The notes: generated by a model not told the origin, from the letters alone. DNA of 64,000 bases from Nectonema munidae (GCA_030549495.1 JAUIRK010000923.1:1-64000); one strand, 5' to 3'. Counted from the stretch's first letter, positions 26,240 to 37,600 are shown. A program made the numbers and translations.

Positions 26240-28216
26240 CATCAATCCACTCCTAGGTCACATTAATTCCAACTCACACTTCGCACAATGCTACTCTGAC
26301 GATATTCTCTTTACCTACTTCAACGACGACCAAGAAACCAATTTGAACAGCGCTACTACCCTTTTGACAAATATTAATTCCTTAGCCTCTAAATACAAAA
26401 TTCAGTTCAACCAGAGTAAACTGAACATCATACAATTTCACTAGAAAAAGAATCTTACCACAACCCCAAGTCATGCCATCATCCACACCAATCACACCAG
26501 TAACTCAAATAAAATATCTTGGAGTCATTTTTCAATCAAACCTTAAATTCTCAGCACACATCAAAAACCTACACACTAAACTCACGCCTATCATTTTCTC
26601 CTTCAAGAAAGCCATCTCCTACAAATGGGGACTAAACCTGAAAATTTCAAAATATATTTATACATTAATTATTTTACCCATAATTCAATACGGTATCCTC
26701 TCCTGGGGTTTCTCTCTAAAGCTGCATATCACTAGAATTACTCTCATTAAAATTCACCGTACCTGTCTCCTCACAATCACTAACGCGTATCACACCACAC
26801 CTAAGTCAAAACTTGAACTCCTTACACACACTCTACCAATTCTATACAAACTACACTTAACCGTAGTAACACTATACTCGAAAACCTTCAAATCCATGAG
26901 CCCCATTCACGTTTTCACCACACCCTACTTAAATTCATCCCCTATACTCTTATTTTACGAAACCTTATGTGCCAAGTACATACCAAACCTAGCTCACTAT
27001 TCCATATCATCTGAAATCCATCCCATCTTCCACTTCAACCCTTCAGACGAATTACCCTACACATTAACCATATGCAAACATAAAAACATTGCTACCAAAC
27101 TAATCAAAATGCAACGCACTAATCCCCATTTATCACATAATCTTTTCATCTTTACTGACGGTTCAAAATCCTCTCACCATGCTACTGGTGCATACGCCTT
27201 CTTCATCACCAACTCATTAAACCCCTTTTCTCCGAAGTCCTTCACAGCGACAACAACACTTCGTCTTATGAAACAGAAGCGTTAGCAATTTTAGCCTCTT
27301 GCAGCCATCTCATAGACAACATCGAAACATATCGTCACAACTTTAGTCACATCAATCTTTACACAGACGCTCAAAACATCATTAACGATCTCAATCTCAA
27401 TCATAAAATTTCGCTGTCATGTCATAGCATAGCCACCAAACTCACCCAACTCGCTTAACATTTCAAAATCACCATCACCTGGTCTCCCGGACATTCAACA
27501 TGCACCGAAAACAACATAGTAGATCAATTATCCAAAACATTAACATCGAACACAACCTTAACCATTGTACCCTCTATCCCTCTATCCTGCATCAAATCTT
27601 CAACACACACATCCATCCTTAACAATTGGTCATCTCTCAACATTTCTCCTCCTCTTATCAACTTTGCAATTAATAATAAAAGCATTTTTCTCGAACGCAA
27701 CACAATTAGATGGTTCTCTTTTCACTGCCCAACCTATGCTTATTTTTACAAATTCAAACTACACAAAAACCCACTTTGCCCTTTTGGTTTCACAGAAATA
27801 GAAACACCAATACATATCATCCTTCTATGCCCCATCTTTCAAAACATACGAACCAAACTACTCAAATTCTGCCTCTTATATTTCAATGGTATCCCCAACT
27901 CTATTTATGACTTTCTATATCACCATTCAATTCTCCAAGAACTCTCAATCCTGATAAATACAATAGAACCAATTCTCAAAGCACACCAAAATCTTATCCC
28001 TCCATCACCCAACTCCTTATCTCATACATCACCCCTTTAATACAACACTTCTACATTTCCTTCCTTTTATTTTGCTCCTTTAGAACATAACAACCAATTT
28101 CGATTTCCGTCACACAGAACAACCAAGCAAAGACATCCAAATCATAGCAATACAGCAAGCATATCAGCCAACGCTGGAAAGTGCTTAGAGATTTCCCTCA
28201 CTTACTCACTCACTCT
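26240..28216 (+). mobile_element. I-group LINE with RNase H, 5'-truncated, copy 2, inserted in LINE B
   Basis: The copy begins within the RT just before CYSDDILFTY and continues through the thumb (IKYLGVIFQSNLKFSAHIKN, 26,473-27,285). An RNase H region follows with all expected landmarks: FTDGSK (27,150), YETEALAIL (27,270), LYTDAQNII (27,370), WSPGHSTCTENN then VDQLSK (27,480). A terminal segment has IRWFSFHCP and ETPIHIILLC (27,700-27,830). Frame changes after 27,285 show it is dead. The 3' end GCTGGAAAGTGCTTAGAGAT is followed by a (CTCA)n tail. It is the same family as 15.6-18.7 kb but less decayed in the thumb. It interrupts LINE B between the knuckle region and the endonuclease. Confidence 0.85.
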
Positions 28217-28302
28217 ACAAGGACATTCTGAGCTGAATGCATTATAATTTATATTTAACAATTTTTTCGAGACACAATTAGAGCACTTGTATGAATTTGT
28301 TA

Positions 28303-28510
28303 TTATATTATTAATCAGGTAGGATAGTTCCTCCAACTTTGAGCTTAAAGATTGACTATTAATGCTCATTATAATAAATCCTTCGTGAAATTTTGGAACT
28401 GTATTAAGTTCGAAAAAATGCGTGTAATCAATATCAAGTTGAAGAGGAACATTATTTTTAGAAACAGTAGAATTATCAGTGCTTTTAGCCAAATCAATGC
28501 AACTAATCAT
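28303..28510 (-). mobile_element. Outer LINE A, 5' portion
   Basis: The minus-strand frame has FIIMSINSQSLSSKLEELSY then LINNI, the first strand and helix of an APE endonuclease. It continues into the 22.8 kb side of LINE A once LINE B is removed. The right edge lies about 200 bp upstream of the ALAD start codon. Confidence 0.75.
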
Positions 28511-28519
28511 CTAATTCAA

Positions 28520-28718
28520 TGAATTTAAAAATATTAAACTTATGTTATTTATTTTATAAAAAGTCTCTAAGAATATTTCATGTTATTTAAAATAAATGAC
28601 GTATAAAATAGAAAATTATAATTTAATTTTTTTATTTCTTTTTGCTTCATATTTGGTGTACAAACTCAGGAAATCTGTGTTCTCAGGAAATCATTTTAAA
28701 AAACAACCTGCAAACTAA
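28520..28718 (+). promoter_or_regulatory. ALAD upstream region
   Basis: About 200 bp separates the LINE A remnant from the ALAD ATG. A TATA-like TTTTATAAAAAG lies near 28,552-28,563. If it is used, transcription would start near 28,590. This is inference from position; no other core element is recognised. Confidence 0.3.
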
Positions 28719-28952
28719 ATGCAAAATATTCACCCTCTTTTGTCCCATGATACCTTAAGAAAATGGTCATGTTCTAAACGTTGTTTTCTTCAAAAATCTG
28801 ATCTAATATATCCTCTTTTCATATTAGATGATGACAATGCTAAAGAACCAATTTCGAATATGCCAATGCAATTTAGGCTTGGAATTAATAATGTTATTTC
28901 CTATTTGCATCCATTAGTTGAAAAAGGGCTTAAGACTATTCTTTTATTTGGT
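28719..28952 (+). CDS. ALAD: ALAD coding exon 1
   Basis: Encodes residues 1-78, starting [16 protein letters not shown] and ending KTILLFG. It covers the N-terminal arm that wraps the partner subunit and the first barrel strands (SDLIYPLFI). The donor is GGT|GTAATA, phase 0. Just beyond the donor the frame stays open for a while, but the sequence loses family similarity at once. Confidence 0.92.
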
Positions 28953-31900
28953 GTAATAAATAATAATAAAAAAGTACGATTTTATATTTTTATACATGAT
29001 TTGCATTATTATTTGCATGTCTCATTTCACAACATTTTTCAATCTCATGCTGGGTTTAGCCTTTTTTAAATCAGAAATATAAGTCTAACATCTAATGTTT
29101 TACAATATTTGAAGTATTATTTTTTCAAATAAATTTTTTGTTATTTATAATTTTGTATCTTTTCATTACCTATAAGGCTCATTTCTCTAGATGATATAAT
29201 AACTCAGTTTGCTATTTGGTTTAAACGATAAATTTTACTAATTCATCATCTCATAGTCTGCTTGGATAAAATTTGGAAGGCAAAATAGGCTATACCACTG
29301 TTTTTACGATATAGGTATTTAAGTGTATGTGTGTTGGTCAATATCTTTTTAGTATGTATGTGTGTGTATCAGGTCTGTCAAGTTTCCGAAATTGTCATTC
29401 GGGTGAAAATTTTTTTCAAGCCTTGGAGAAAATTGAATTTTTCCAGGCTTGTTTTCATAAAAAACAACCAATAAAAATGCCTTAGATGATTAATAGTCAA
29501 TATCTATGTACGCAGGCCCCTAGCCAGAAAAAAATTTCTGTTGGGCGAGGGGGCACTCCATTAGGTTAGGATATGGTTAGGTTTCAACATCATTTAGTCA
29601 CCGTTTTAACACTAGAACGTCCAAAGGGTTCATTTTGACCCTTGCAATATTCTAAATGATAAGAATTTATCTTATTTTTTGTCGATTCTAGTTGAAACTC
29701 AATAAATTCTTAAAAAACATTATTTTTAAACAGAGTCACTAATATACCAAAAAACTCTAAAACAAGCAAAAAATTAAAAAAAGAGGCATTAAGCCCTACA
29801 GCAAAATCTAAAAGATCTGTTATAAAAGGTTATTTTTGAGTTCGTGGATACTTTTTATTGATTTTTATATCTTCAAATTAATAAACTATGCATAAGAGTG
29901 AAACTAATCGTATTTTATGTGACACTCTATGGAAATTATCATTTTTGAACTACATGTTTTCATAGCTATATTGAATGTGAGAGGAGTTAAAATATCAAAT
30001 TACATTCTATAAGTCAAAGTAAATGATTGTGCCTGATCGCATTAAAAAAAGATGAAGTACACTTTTTTTAGCCTGGGGTAGTGGTCGATGTGAAGGCAAA
30101 TGTTCTATGAAGGGGTCGACTCGTAAAAAGTTTCCCGATCCCTGAGTTAATTGCTTCAAAAATGCTTAATCACATGACACCTTTTTTACTTGTGTATGTA
30201 TAAACTTAGAAAAACTAATCATTCGCTTTACATATCAGGAGTTGGAGGCAATAGATTTTTACCGGAGTCTTTCCTTTTATCGTTGCTAATTGTTCTATAG
30301 CTCCCGCTTCGTATTCTTGCTTTTTAATTGAATATTGGCTAAGTTTTTTGACATGGAAGCTGATTCTATCACAACTACTTTTACAACCTCAAATACAAGG
30401 TGTAAATAAACTAGATGTTGAATGCGACTCTTCTGTTTTTTCAATGTTAATGCTTCATTTAGGATGCAATAGGCTCTTTAGCTGATGATGAAAAGAATCC
30501 AGTTATTCGATGCATTCCTCTCATTCGCCAACACTTTCCTGATTTATTGATCGCAGTGGATGTTTGTCTGTGTCCTTATACGTCGCACGGGCATTGTGGC
30601 ATTCTTAATTCCCAAGGTATTTTAATCGTATTAATTAATATATAACCAATTTTTTGACTGCTTTCGAAACACTTAGTTAGATTTCGAACGGATTAATTAA
30701 CTTCTAGTACTTACAAAAATTATACTTAAAATCTTGAATTATATGTTCGCGTTACTTTATTCGAGAAAGATTATGAAATAAGCCAGTTTCTAAACTTTCT
30801 TAATGATCATAACGAAAGTATATGAAACCATCTTTTTATATCAGTTTTTGGGCGACAGCAAAGGGGGCACCCATATTGGATTATTTGTGATTTTTTCAAT
30901 AAGTGACATTTAAAAAGATAGCTCATAATTCATAAAGGACAAGCATGTAAGATTCAGGCCGGTTTTCAGACTCATAGTATTTGAAACAGAAAATGTGATG
31001 TTGCCAAAATATACATTTTTGAATTCAAAGTCGTCGCATAAATATAAATAGGTGGGGTCATCAGTGTTAAAGAAATTATACATAAATGGAGTTGCAGTCG
31101 CAAAAATATAAAAAAGTGGAGTCCGAGTTGCAACATATTAAAAAATTAGAAATTTAAACATATTAAAAATTAAAACATTTAGTAAAACTTTGCATTTTAA
31201 GTGAAGATATTTGAATCTGTGAATTTCCTCAACCTTTCGCTGCAAGGGAAAGAGATCACAGTGCTCCTTGTCATAAAAAATTATTAACTTTGCGCTAATT
31301 ATAACATTCAAAGTTAGAAGAGAACATTTTCCTCCATTTTCATATGCGAAAACTTTTGTCGACTAAGATGATATTTTCATCGAAGATGTCCTGGGCGCCA
31401 TAAAACACTATGTAACATATTTTAGTGAAGGAATTTTTATTTTTCTGATCTACAAAAATCTAAAAACTACTTTCGATTTATCAATAATTCATTTGTACTT
31501 TCCATTATTTGTCTGGTCTCAGAAGACTTCCTAATTCAAGAACAGTTTATTGATTTTATTAATGATTGATGAGGTTCAAAACATGTTTTTCGTGAAATCT
31601 CTTATAGCAATTTTTCGTTTAAAATGAGAAAGTCCTAGTTGATGTTGCAAAGATGGCTCTGAAAGTTCTGATTCGATTTGCCTACTACATATGAGTGTCA
31701 GCAAGTATTTTCAATGCTAATTGCCATTAAAACCGGTTGGAAGTCAGCTATTATATGAGATTGTATTGGTCAAAACAGAGCGAAACTAGAACAAAGCAGG
31801 TGCATCCATCCTATTGAGTTGTTCTTTGGATTGTTCAGACAATTTTTAAAATCCTACTGTCAAATCCTAATACTTTATTGAGTCCTGAAGCCATCCACTT

Positions 31901-34900
31901 TGGACAGATATAAGGATACATTCATTTAAATATTAGGAACAAATGGTTCTAGCACAACTGCCTGACTGACAACAGTCCAATAATAATTATAATTTTTTAA
32001 ATTAAGCAAAAATTATCGATTATTTAACTTTTGCAAATTTCGTTGAATGCGTGAACAACTCCAATTTTTTTTCCATTTTACGCAGTTATATTTTAGTGTC
32101 GTCTATAAGAGAATTATATAACAAATGAATTTTTTTATCCTTTTTTTCAAACTATTATTTAGGATAATTTTCCTATTCTAGCTATATTTATATACTTTAT
32201 ATATTATTACTATAGTTTTTCTGCATTGTAAAAAGTGTATTCCTAATTTGTTTCCCTAAGTTAGACCTACTAACAAAAAAATAATAGATTTTAACAAACT
32301 TTTTATTTTCCTAAAAAAACTTTTTAAATACTGGTGTTGTCCGTTGGTCAGTTGTCCAGATACCGATCAAAATACTATTTTAATGGTTGTTATATTAGAG
32401 AAGGCGTTAAAATTTCTTAAATAATAATTTTACGTGTAATCGATGGAAAAGGGCAGGAAAACTCTACTAAGCTACTAACGCTCAAAAAACCTCCCATTCA
32501 TCATTTCAGGTAAGATAGAGAATGAATCTTCTATTGAAAGAATTTCAAATATCGCACTCGCTTACGCTGAAGCCAAAGCACACATCCTTGCTCCCTCCGA
32601 CATGAATGATAACAGAGTTGCTGCAATCAAAGCGAAACTTCATCAGCACCGAGCGCGCCTCGACTCGATCCTCGTTATGAGTTATTCAGCAAAGTTTGCA
32701 TCCAAGTTCTACTCTCCCTTTCGCGAAGCTGTCAATACCGGGGACATTGGCGTGGACCGAAAGTGTTACCAGCTTCCGTGCTCTTCTCCGTCACTTGCCA
32801 TCAAAGCAGTTTCCCGTGATATCGAACAGGGCGCTGATATTGTCATTGTTAAGCCTGGATTGCCCTATCTGGATGTCATCAAAACAGTGAGTTCGTTTTA
32901 CTCGTCTCTACGATCTTTAACCCTCGCCAAAATAAAAAGGTTTAAAAGTGCCTTATTTCCATAACTTATGATCATGGGGAATCTGTTTCGACTTGGATTT
33001 TTTTGTACAAAAGAGATCCTTTCTATGTTCATTAATATAATTACGATTTCTTGGTTTTAGAAAGAAAAAAATTATTCTAATAACATGCTTGTAAAAATTA
33101 AGAATATACTATAAAAATTAAATCAAACGATAGTAATATATCATAATTTTTAATTGATATATTAAAAAGATTATTATTTGACAAAATTTTAAAAATTTTT
33201 GAGTTAAATATCTTGTCTTTGGAAAGAAATTTAAACTCTTCTTTTTTGGTTTGTTGAAGGTCCACTTTTGGGGGAGTGAGTTAGTATGATTAGATACTTG
33301 GACTCGATCCAGCATCAAGCCTTGTTTTCTCATAGTTCCACAGAAGCGGTGAAATTGCTTATAGGGTTCAATTCTGACTCTTAAAACCATATCCATTTCT
33401 GCTGGTGATCATTGATTGACGTTTTATCTGCAAATATATTTTTCCGCTGACATTGATTGCCTTTGCGGAGTTGAAATGCTTCTTAAGGTAGAAAAACTCC
33501 TTTCCCATTTTGAAGTTCTAATGTCAAGAGGCAAAGCAACTTCAAAAAGTATTTTACCGTATTATTCTATTTAAAATTGTGCCTGTATATAAAGGAAACA
33601 CTTCTTTGCGTGCTATTTCATTAGGTTTCAATACTTCAATTACTTTTCCACTTTTGATTACAGTAGGTATAGAAATGTATCAAACTTATATAAATCTATA
33701 ATGTTAGGTTCAATTTATCATTTAAAATTTCATTGACTTTTGGAACACAGCTCGCTCAACGTCGCATATGGGAGCCATCATTTATAAAGTAACCACAAAT
33801 GCCTTAGCAGACGAGTTGAAAGATAATAGAGCTTACCTTTATTTGCTAAAAGTGCCGTTTTTTCATGCTTTGATATGAATGTTTCAATGTTTTACAAAGA
33901 TTTAACGAAAATATCGATACCAAACCAGGTCCACTTATGAAAACAGTTTATTACAGGAAGGAAGAATAAAATTCTTGTTGAAAATAAATACTCAGAAGAA
34001 GTAGATGTCGTTTTGTAAAGAACGAATGGCAACTTGTGCAAAACGAAAGAATTGAACGTTCATATCATAAACACAAGACGAGTCGTGATTTTAGACTTTA
34101 ACACAACAAGTGACTGAAAGATTCATGGAATGATGGTGATGATGGACATGCTATAAATTCAAAAAGGTTTCGAATGTATAAATTTCACTAAAATATAAAG
34201 CTGATAAACGAAAGGGCAATTAATTTACATCCAACTCAGTGACAGTTTAACTAATCAAATGACGTAAGCATGTTAACAATTTGCCTGCTTCTTTCTTTTG
34301 TATATTTAATGACAGCAAAATTGAATCTTCAATAAGAATCTTCGCAACATTCTTAGTGTAGATTGTAGATGATGTATCAACTACTGACCTTGTGGTGACT
34401 TTACTCTCTTTGCTTGATTTAACGAATAAAGTAAACTCTTTTATGTCTTCTGAAGATGTAAATGCTATTTAGTTTTTACAGTATGGAGTCCTGTATTTGA
34501 AAGCACTATTTTGTATAAGATTCTGTATAACCCCAGAAGTTGCTAAGTTTTTTTAGAACGCACCAAGCTCTTTTTTCCTCCATACTTTGTTAAATAATTT
34601 GGTTTCGGAATTACAGTTTTTACACTTCTATAACAAAGAAAAAAAATATTCAAAATCAATTGTAATTATATTCTGAATTATTTTAATGAATAATAATTGA
34701 TTGGTGCTACTTGTATTTAAGAAGCTAGATTATTTTTTGAGAAAATCTAAAAAGCTACCTTTTTAGTTCCGCAATTATAAAATATGATCAATTTTTATTT
34801 TGTTCCTGTAAATTGACATTAACCCTTTCATTTCTATTTATGTTTTTTACAAGTAAAAAAATATTTTTCATTTATTTAAACTTTTTTCAATTTAAAAAAA

Positions 34901-36388
34901 CTTAAAATTAAAGCAAAGAAATTGTAGATCCTTGATTTCTAGCGTGTATCATATTTGATTTTTGAAGGATAGTATATGTTTTGCATAAAAATTAAAATAA
35001 CATAGCAAATAAACTAATAAACAAAAAAAACCATTTAATAGAAAAAACAATATTTCGATTAATATTTACAATATATGGTAATTATTGAAACAATTCTTTA
35101 AGGTTTTAAACATAATTCAACGTTACATTTCATACAGATAACTTGAGGTAGCATAGAATATAACTCGCATCTTCTCAACTTTGCTCCTATTATGTTGTGA
35201 AAATGATCATAGCAAATGTTTCAATGCTAATTCTTTTTTGAAACTTCTTTTTTTGACCGAGTATTTCAGCAATACCCGATCTTCCTTTCTTCTTAGAGAG
35301 ACTTCTTTATTTTCATATTCAGCTTTAGTTCCAATTTTATTAATTTCATATATCCTATCTGATACAATGGTAATGAAAGGGTTAATTAAAAGTCCTCATT
35401 TTTTTCCCTGTTCTAACGTGTGTACTAATTTGTAATAACACGGATTTTAACATTTTACACTCTCATATTTTCAATATTAATTACGTTTTAGATGTCAATT
35501 TTTAAGCTAAATTTTCCCTATCAAATCTTCGAGACAAAATATATTAAAAAGCGTCCAATCAAGTAAAGTTTATTGTAACACGAGAAGAGGTAAGCCTCTT
35601 TGAAAGCGGAGTAGTTTAGAAGAGAAAAGAAATGGGAACGAGCAATGGAAGGAGATTTTGTATAGTGCAGTTATGGTATACTGTAGGTCCTCACCTGAGA
35701 TACTTTTAGAATTTATATGAAAGGTCATGCTTATTTTATCTGAAGGTAAATGTACTGTTGGGTGTTTTCATTCAGAAGCCACAATTGCCCCGCTTGTATC
35801 GAATTGTGAAAAAGAAGGCTTGATGCGGGATCGAACCCAACACCTTGAGTATTGAGGTCGTGTATCTAACTAACCTTATACACACAGCCCTTAGGTAAGC
35901 GCTAATCAATGAACTTCACAAATTGTCAGCGAGAAATTGGCTAGCTGGCAAGTTTTTGACAGCACTGGTATAGAGTCAGAGTCTAAACTTGATAAGTGAT
36001 TTTTATTATCCCAAAAATTTGGAAGATTAGGGCTCAATGAAGCATACCTTGTTTGCAAAATGAGGGAGCGCTTATCCACGAAATGAAAATCACGTAGTTT
36101 AAAAATTATGCTACTTATTTTAAAAATTCAAAGCCTGAATTCTTTCTTAACTAATCTATCTTTTATCATATGTAGACGCGAGATTTGTTTCCGAACATCG
36201 TATTGGCTGCATATCAAGTGTCTGGTGAATACGCGATGCTGCATGCTGCTGCTTCATCTGGCATGTTGGATTTGAAGGATACGCTGTTAGAATGCATGTT
36301 TGCCTTCAAGAGAGCGGGGTGTGATGTTGTGATTTCTTACTTCACCCCCATTTTGCTGGACATCATTCCACACTGCGCAGATCACTAA
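28719..36388 (+). CDS. ALAD: Delta-aminolevulinic acid dehydratase (porphobilinogen synthase), four coding exons
   Basis: ALAD condenses two 5-aminolevulinate molecules to porphobilinogen, the second step of haem synthesis, in the cytosol as a homo-octamer. Exons 28,719-28,952, 30,463-30,616, 32,510-32,886 and 36,176-36,388 have GT/AG borders and compatible phases (0, 1, 0). They encode 325 residues; the human protein has 330. The zinc-site cysteines are C113, C115 and C123 in [14 protein letters not shown]. The Schiff-base lysines are K191 ([12 protein letters not shown]) and K244 (VKPGLPYLD). The conserved arginines of the lid region are R201 and R213, and VSGEYAML follows in exon 4. All key residues are present, so the enzyme is likely active and zinc dependent. 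Introns are about 1.5, 1.9 and 3.3 kb and hold transposon debris. The start codon aligns with the family N-terminus. Confidence 0.95.
28953..30462 (+). other. ALAD: ALAD intron 1
   Basis: 1.5 kb, GTAATA...TTCATTTAG. It includes transposon-end-like sequences: CCCCTAGCCAGAAA with a G-rich tract at about 29,517-29,560, and TTAACACTAGAACGTCCAAA with GGGTTCATTTTGACCC at 29,607-29,645. No coding remnant is recognised. Confidence 0.7.
30463..30616 (+). CDS. ALAD: ALAD coding exon 2 (zinc-binding loop)
   Basis: Encodes residues 79-129 plus one base. It contains [20 protein letters not shown] and the zinc loop [14 protein letters not shown]. Cysteine-type metal ligands separate it from the magnesium-type bacterial and plant enzymes that use aspartates. 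Splice sites are CATTTAG|GATGCA and CCCAAG|GTATTT. Confidence 0.92.
30617..32509 (+). other. ALAD: ALAD intron 2
   Basis: 1.9 kb, GTATTT...ATTTCAG. It contains an hAT transposase remnant (31,610-31,770), described separately. The rest is AT-rich. Confidence 0.7.
31610..31770 (+). pseudogene. hAT transposase C-terminal fragment
   Basis: The reading [15 protein letters not shown], then after a frame change [18 protein letters not shown], matches the hAT dimerisation region, which typically reads LPFPTTYLCEQGFSTLLAIKT. Its cysteine and phenylalanine-serine positions are kept. It is short and dead, within ALAD intron 2 in the sense orientation. Confidence 0.6.
32510..32886 (+). CDS. ALAD: ALAD coding exon 3 (both catalytic lysines)
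   Basis: Encodes residues 130-255. It has the [14 protein letters not shown] segment, the first Schiff-base lysine in [16 protein letters not shown], the DRKCYQLP stretch and the second lysine in [11 protein letters not shown]. Splice sites are ATTTCAG|GTAAGA and AAAACA|GTGAGT. GC content is higher than in the neighbouring introns. Confidence 0.94.
33268..33390 (+). repeat. tRNA-derived SINE, copy 2
   Basis: Degraded head GGGGGAGTGAGTTAGTATGA followed by TTAGATACTTGGACTCGATCC and the body TTCTCATAGTTCCACAGAAG. The B box is worn. The tail has lost the ACCTTTACC end. It lies in ALAD intron 3. Confidence 0.6.
34819..35385. mobile_element. TTAA-flanked MITE (piggyBac type) in ALAD intron 3
   Basis: TTAACCCTTTCATTTCTATT at the left end faces the reverse complement of AATGGTAATGAAAGGGTTAA at the right end, giving a 14-bp perfect inverted repeat TTAACCCTTTCATT. 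The element is 567 bp and AT-rich inside, with no intact gene. The ends share TTAACCCTTT with the elements at 7.4 and 51.2 kb. Confidence 0.7.
35755..35895 (-). repeat. tRNA-derived SINE, copy 3
   Basis: On the minus strand: A box-like AAGGTTAGTTAGATACACGA, B box TTGGGTTCGATCCCGCATCA, body TTCACAATTCGATACAAGCG, and a tail with GAATGAAAACACCCAACA. The B box is perfect. It lies in ALAD intron 3 in antisense orientation. Confidence 0.75.
36176..36388 (+). CDS. ALAD: ALAD coding exon 4 (C-terminus)
   Basis: Encodes residues 256-325. It starts [20 protein letters not shown], a substrate-binding strand, and ends PHCADH with a stop at 36,386-36,388. The acceptor is ATATGTAG|ACGCGA. A polyadenylation signal AATAAA at 36,567-36,572, about 180 bp after the stop, is a plausible 3' end. 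Confidence 0.93.
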   Translation, partial: TRDLFPNIVLAAYQVSGEYAMLHAAASSGMLDLKDTLLECMFAFKRAGCDVVISYFTPILLDIIPHCADH

Positions 36389-36566
36389 ACCAAAGCTCCT
36401 AACATCCATTTTCAGTTTGGGGGCAATATGTTTCTACTTTTCTTTTTTCGCTAATATGTTGTTAAAGAAGAATACATTGTTTTTTATTTGATGTTTACTT
36501 TTTTGTTTTTTATAAGCATATGACGCATTGAAATGGTGCTTTATGTTTTGAAATATATCAATTTTT

Positions 36567-36572
36567 AATAAA
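36567..36572 (+). terminator. ALAD: Candidate ALAD polyadenylation signal
   Basis: AATAAA lies 179 bp after the stop codon. In such AT-rich DNA the hexamer occurs often by chance, so the assignment is tentative. Confidence 0.35.
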
Positions 36573-37225
36573 TCGATATTTAATTTACAATAACTGTGTA
36601 ATCCTTTTATCGTGATAGAGTATATAAGTTCTTTGTGTAGTCCATCTTTTGAATTTTTTTCCATTTCAACCCTCTTCATACCTCAATTAAAATAGCTCCA
36701 ATATATTGAAGCTCAGGTTTATCAATTTTTAGTATATTTTGTATTCTATTTTTTTATTAAGCCTTGAATTATGGACACTTACTTTATAAAATGAGCGTTC
36801 ATATCGTTTGCTTGAAAAAGCTTTGGTAAGAAATATTCTGAATGATATACATTCACAATATGTTAAAATATCATTTCCAGCTCACCAAAGACTCATTCTT
36901 ATTCATGGAGTAAAAGATACATATTTTTGCAGTTATGAATTAAAGAATTAACTACTGTAAAAACGTATCCTAATAAAAATGGATACACATTTTTATCTTT
37001 TTAAAAAGCTTTATTCTATTATGCTAAATTTGGAAACCAACAAAATTAAAAAGTTTCAGTTTTTAAAAATGATATTAACTAATCCTAATCATACGCTTAA
37101 AAAACTCTTATGGTTAGTTTTTAAAATATACTATTATTCTTTTTTTGTTATACTACCCCTATATCATAGAGATCATTAAAAATGGCCTCTCTATCTCTTT
37201 TCAAAAATATATGAATTTTTAACAA
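36573..37225. other. Intergenic, no gene seen
   Basis: AT-rich. A small open frame at 36,979-37,179 has low-complexity composition and is not supported. Confidence 0.4.
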
Positions 37226-37600
37226 GTTGTCTTCCAAATTTTATTATTTCAAATTAAACACGTCGAAATTATATAAACGTATCAAATTAAAATCAAAGCA
37301 AAATCTAGGTATATAGTTGAAATATGTAGTTGAATGAATATTCATAAACACAGTGAATTTGACCCCGTTGTCTTCCCATTTTTATTATATCAAATCAAAC
37401 AGGGAGCAAAGGTTCCTATAAATAAGTATCAAATTAATACCCGAGAATTTAGCTATACTATGTAATTTGTAATTGAATAAATGAACGCAAATATTAATAT
37501 TCCGTTGTCTCCCAATTTTTATTATTTCAAATCAAGCACGGAGCTAACTTTATTTTAAAGAAATATCACATTAAATATATTGGAAATATAGGAATGCCAG
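37226..37600. repeat. Three degenerate tandem units of about 140 bp
   Basis: GTTGTCTTCCAAATTTTATT at 37,226, GTTGTCTTCCCATTTTTATT at 37,368 and GTTGTCTCCCAATTTTTATT at 37,504 begin successive units. Each continues with a TCAAATCAAACACG-like stretch and an AAGTATCAAATTAA-like stretch. Spacings are about 142 and 136 bp. Confidence 0.65.

Larger units (their letters stand above)
22829..28302 (-). mobile_element. LINE B (Jockey/CR1-like), inserted in LINE A
   Basis: The 5'-truncated copy starts near the knuckle CSNCVSKKL (28,290). After an internal insertion (26,240-28,216) it continues with the endonuclease (26,185-25,142: FAIEETWLRNKPELS, HNIYRPPS, IIVGDFNINLLN, ISDHYPLILSL), a linker (25,163-24,798) and the reverse transcriptase (24,636-23,296: NHRPISIITSLSKIFERLLY, FGFRPNYSSTY, FVDLSKAFDCVSHK, NGVPQCSILAPLLFSLFIND, FLMFADDINAI). 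The C-terminal part runs to the stop at 23,296. The 3' end carries a GAA/TTC tract (22,829-22,846) as tail. Net length is about 3.5 kb. It is relatively well preserved, with about one break between endonuclease and RT blocks. It is the same family as the 0.6-2.2 kb fragment. Confidence 0.85.
32887..36175 (+). other. ALAD: ALAD intron 3
   Basis: 3.3 kb, GTGAGT...CATATGTAG. It holds two SINE copies in opposite orientation and a TTAA-flanked MITE, listed separately. The stretch 33,400-34,800 has no recognisable content. Confidence 0.7.

Noticed and set aside
28953-29069. Continuation of ALAD exon 1 past the GGT|GTAATA donor
   Set aside because: The frame stays open but the translation becomes low-complexity and loses similarity to ALAD, while the next exon continues the family sequence.
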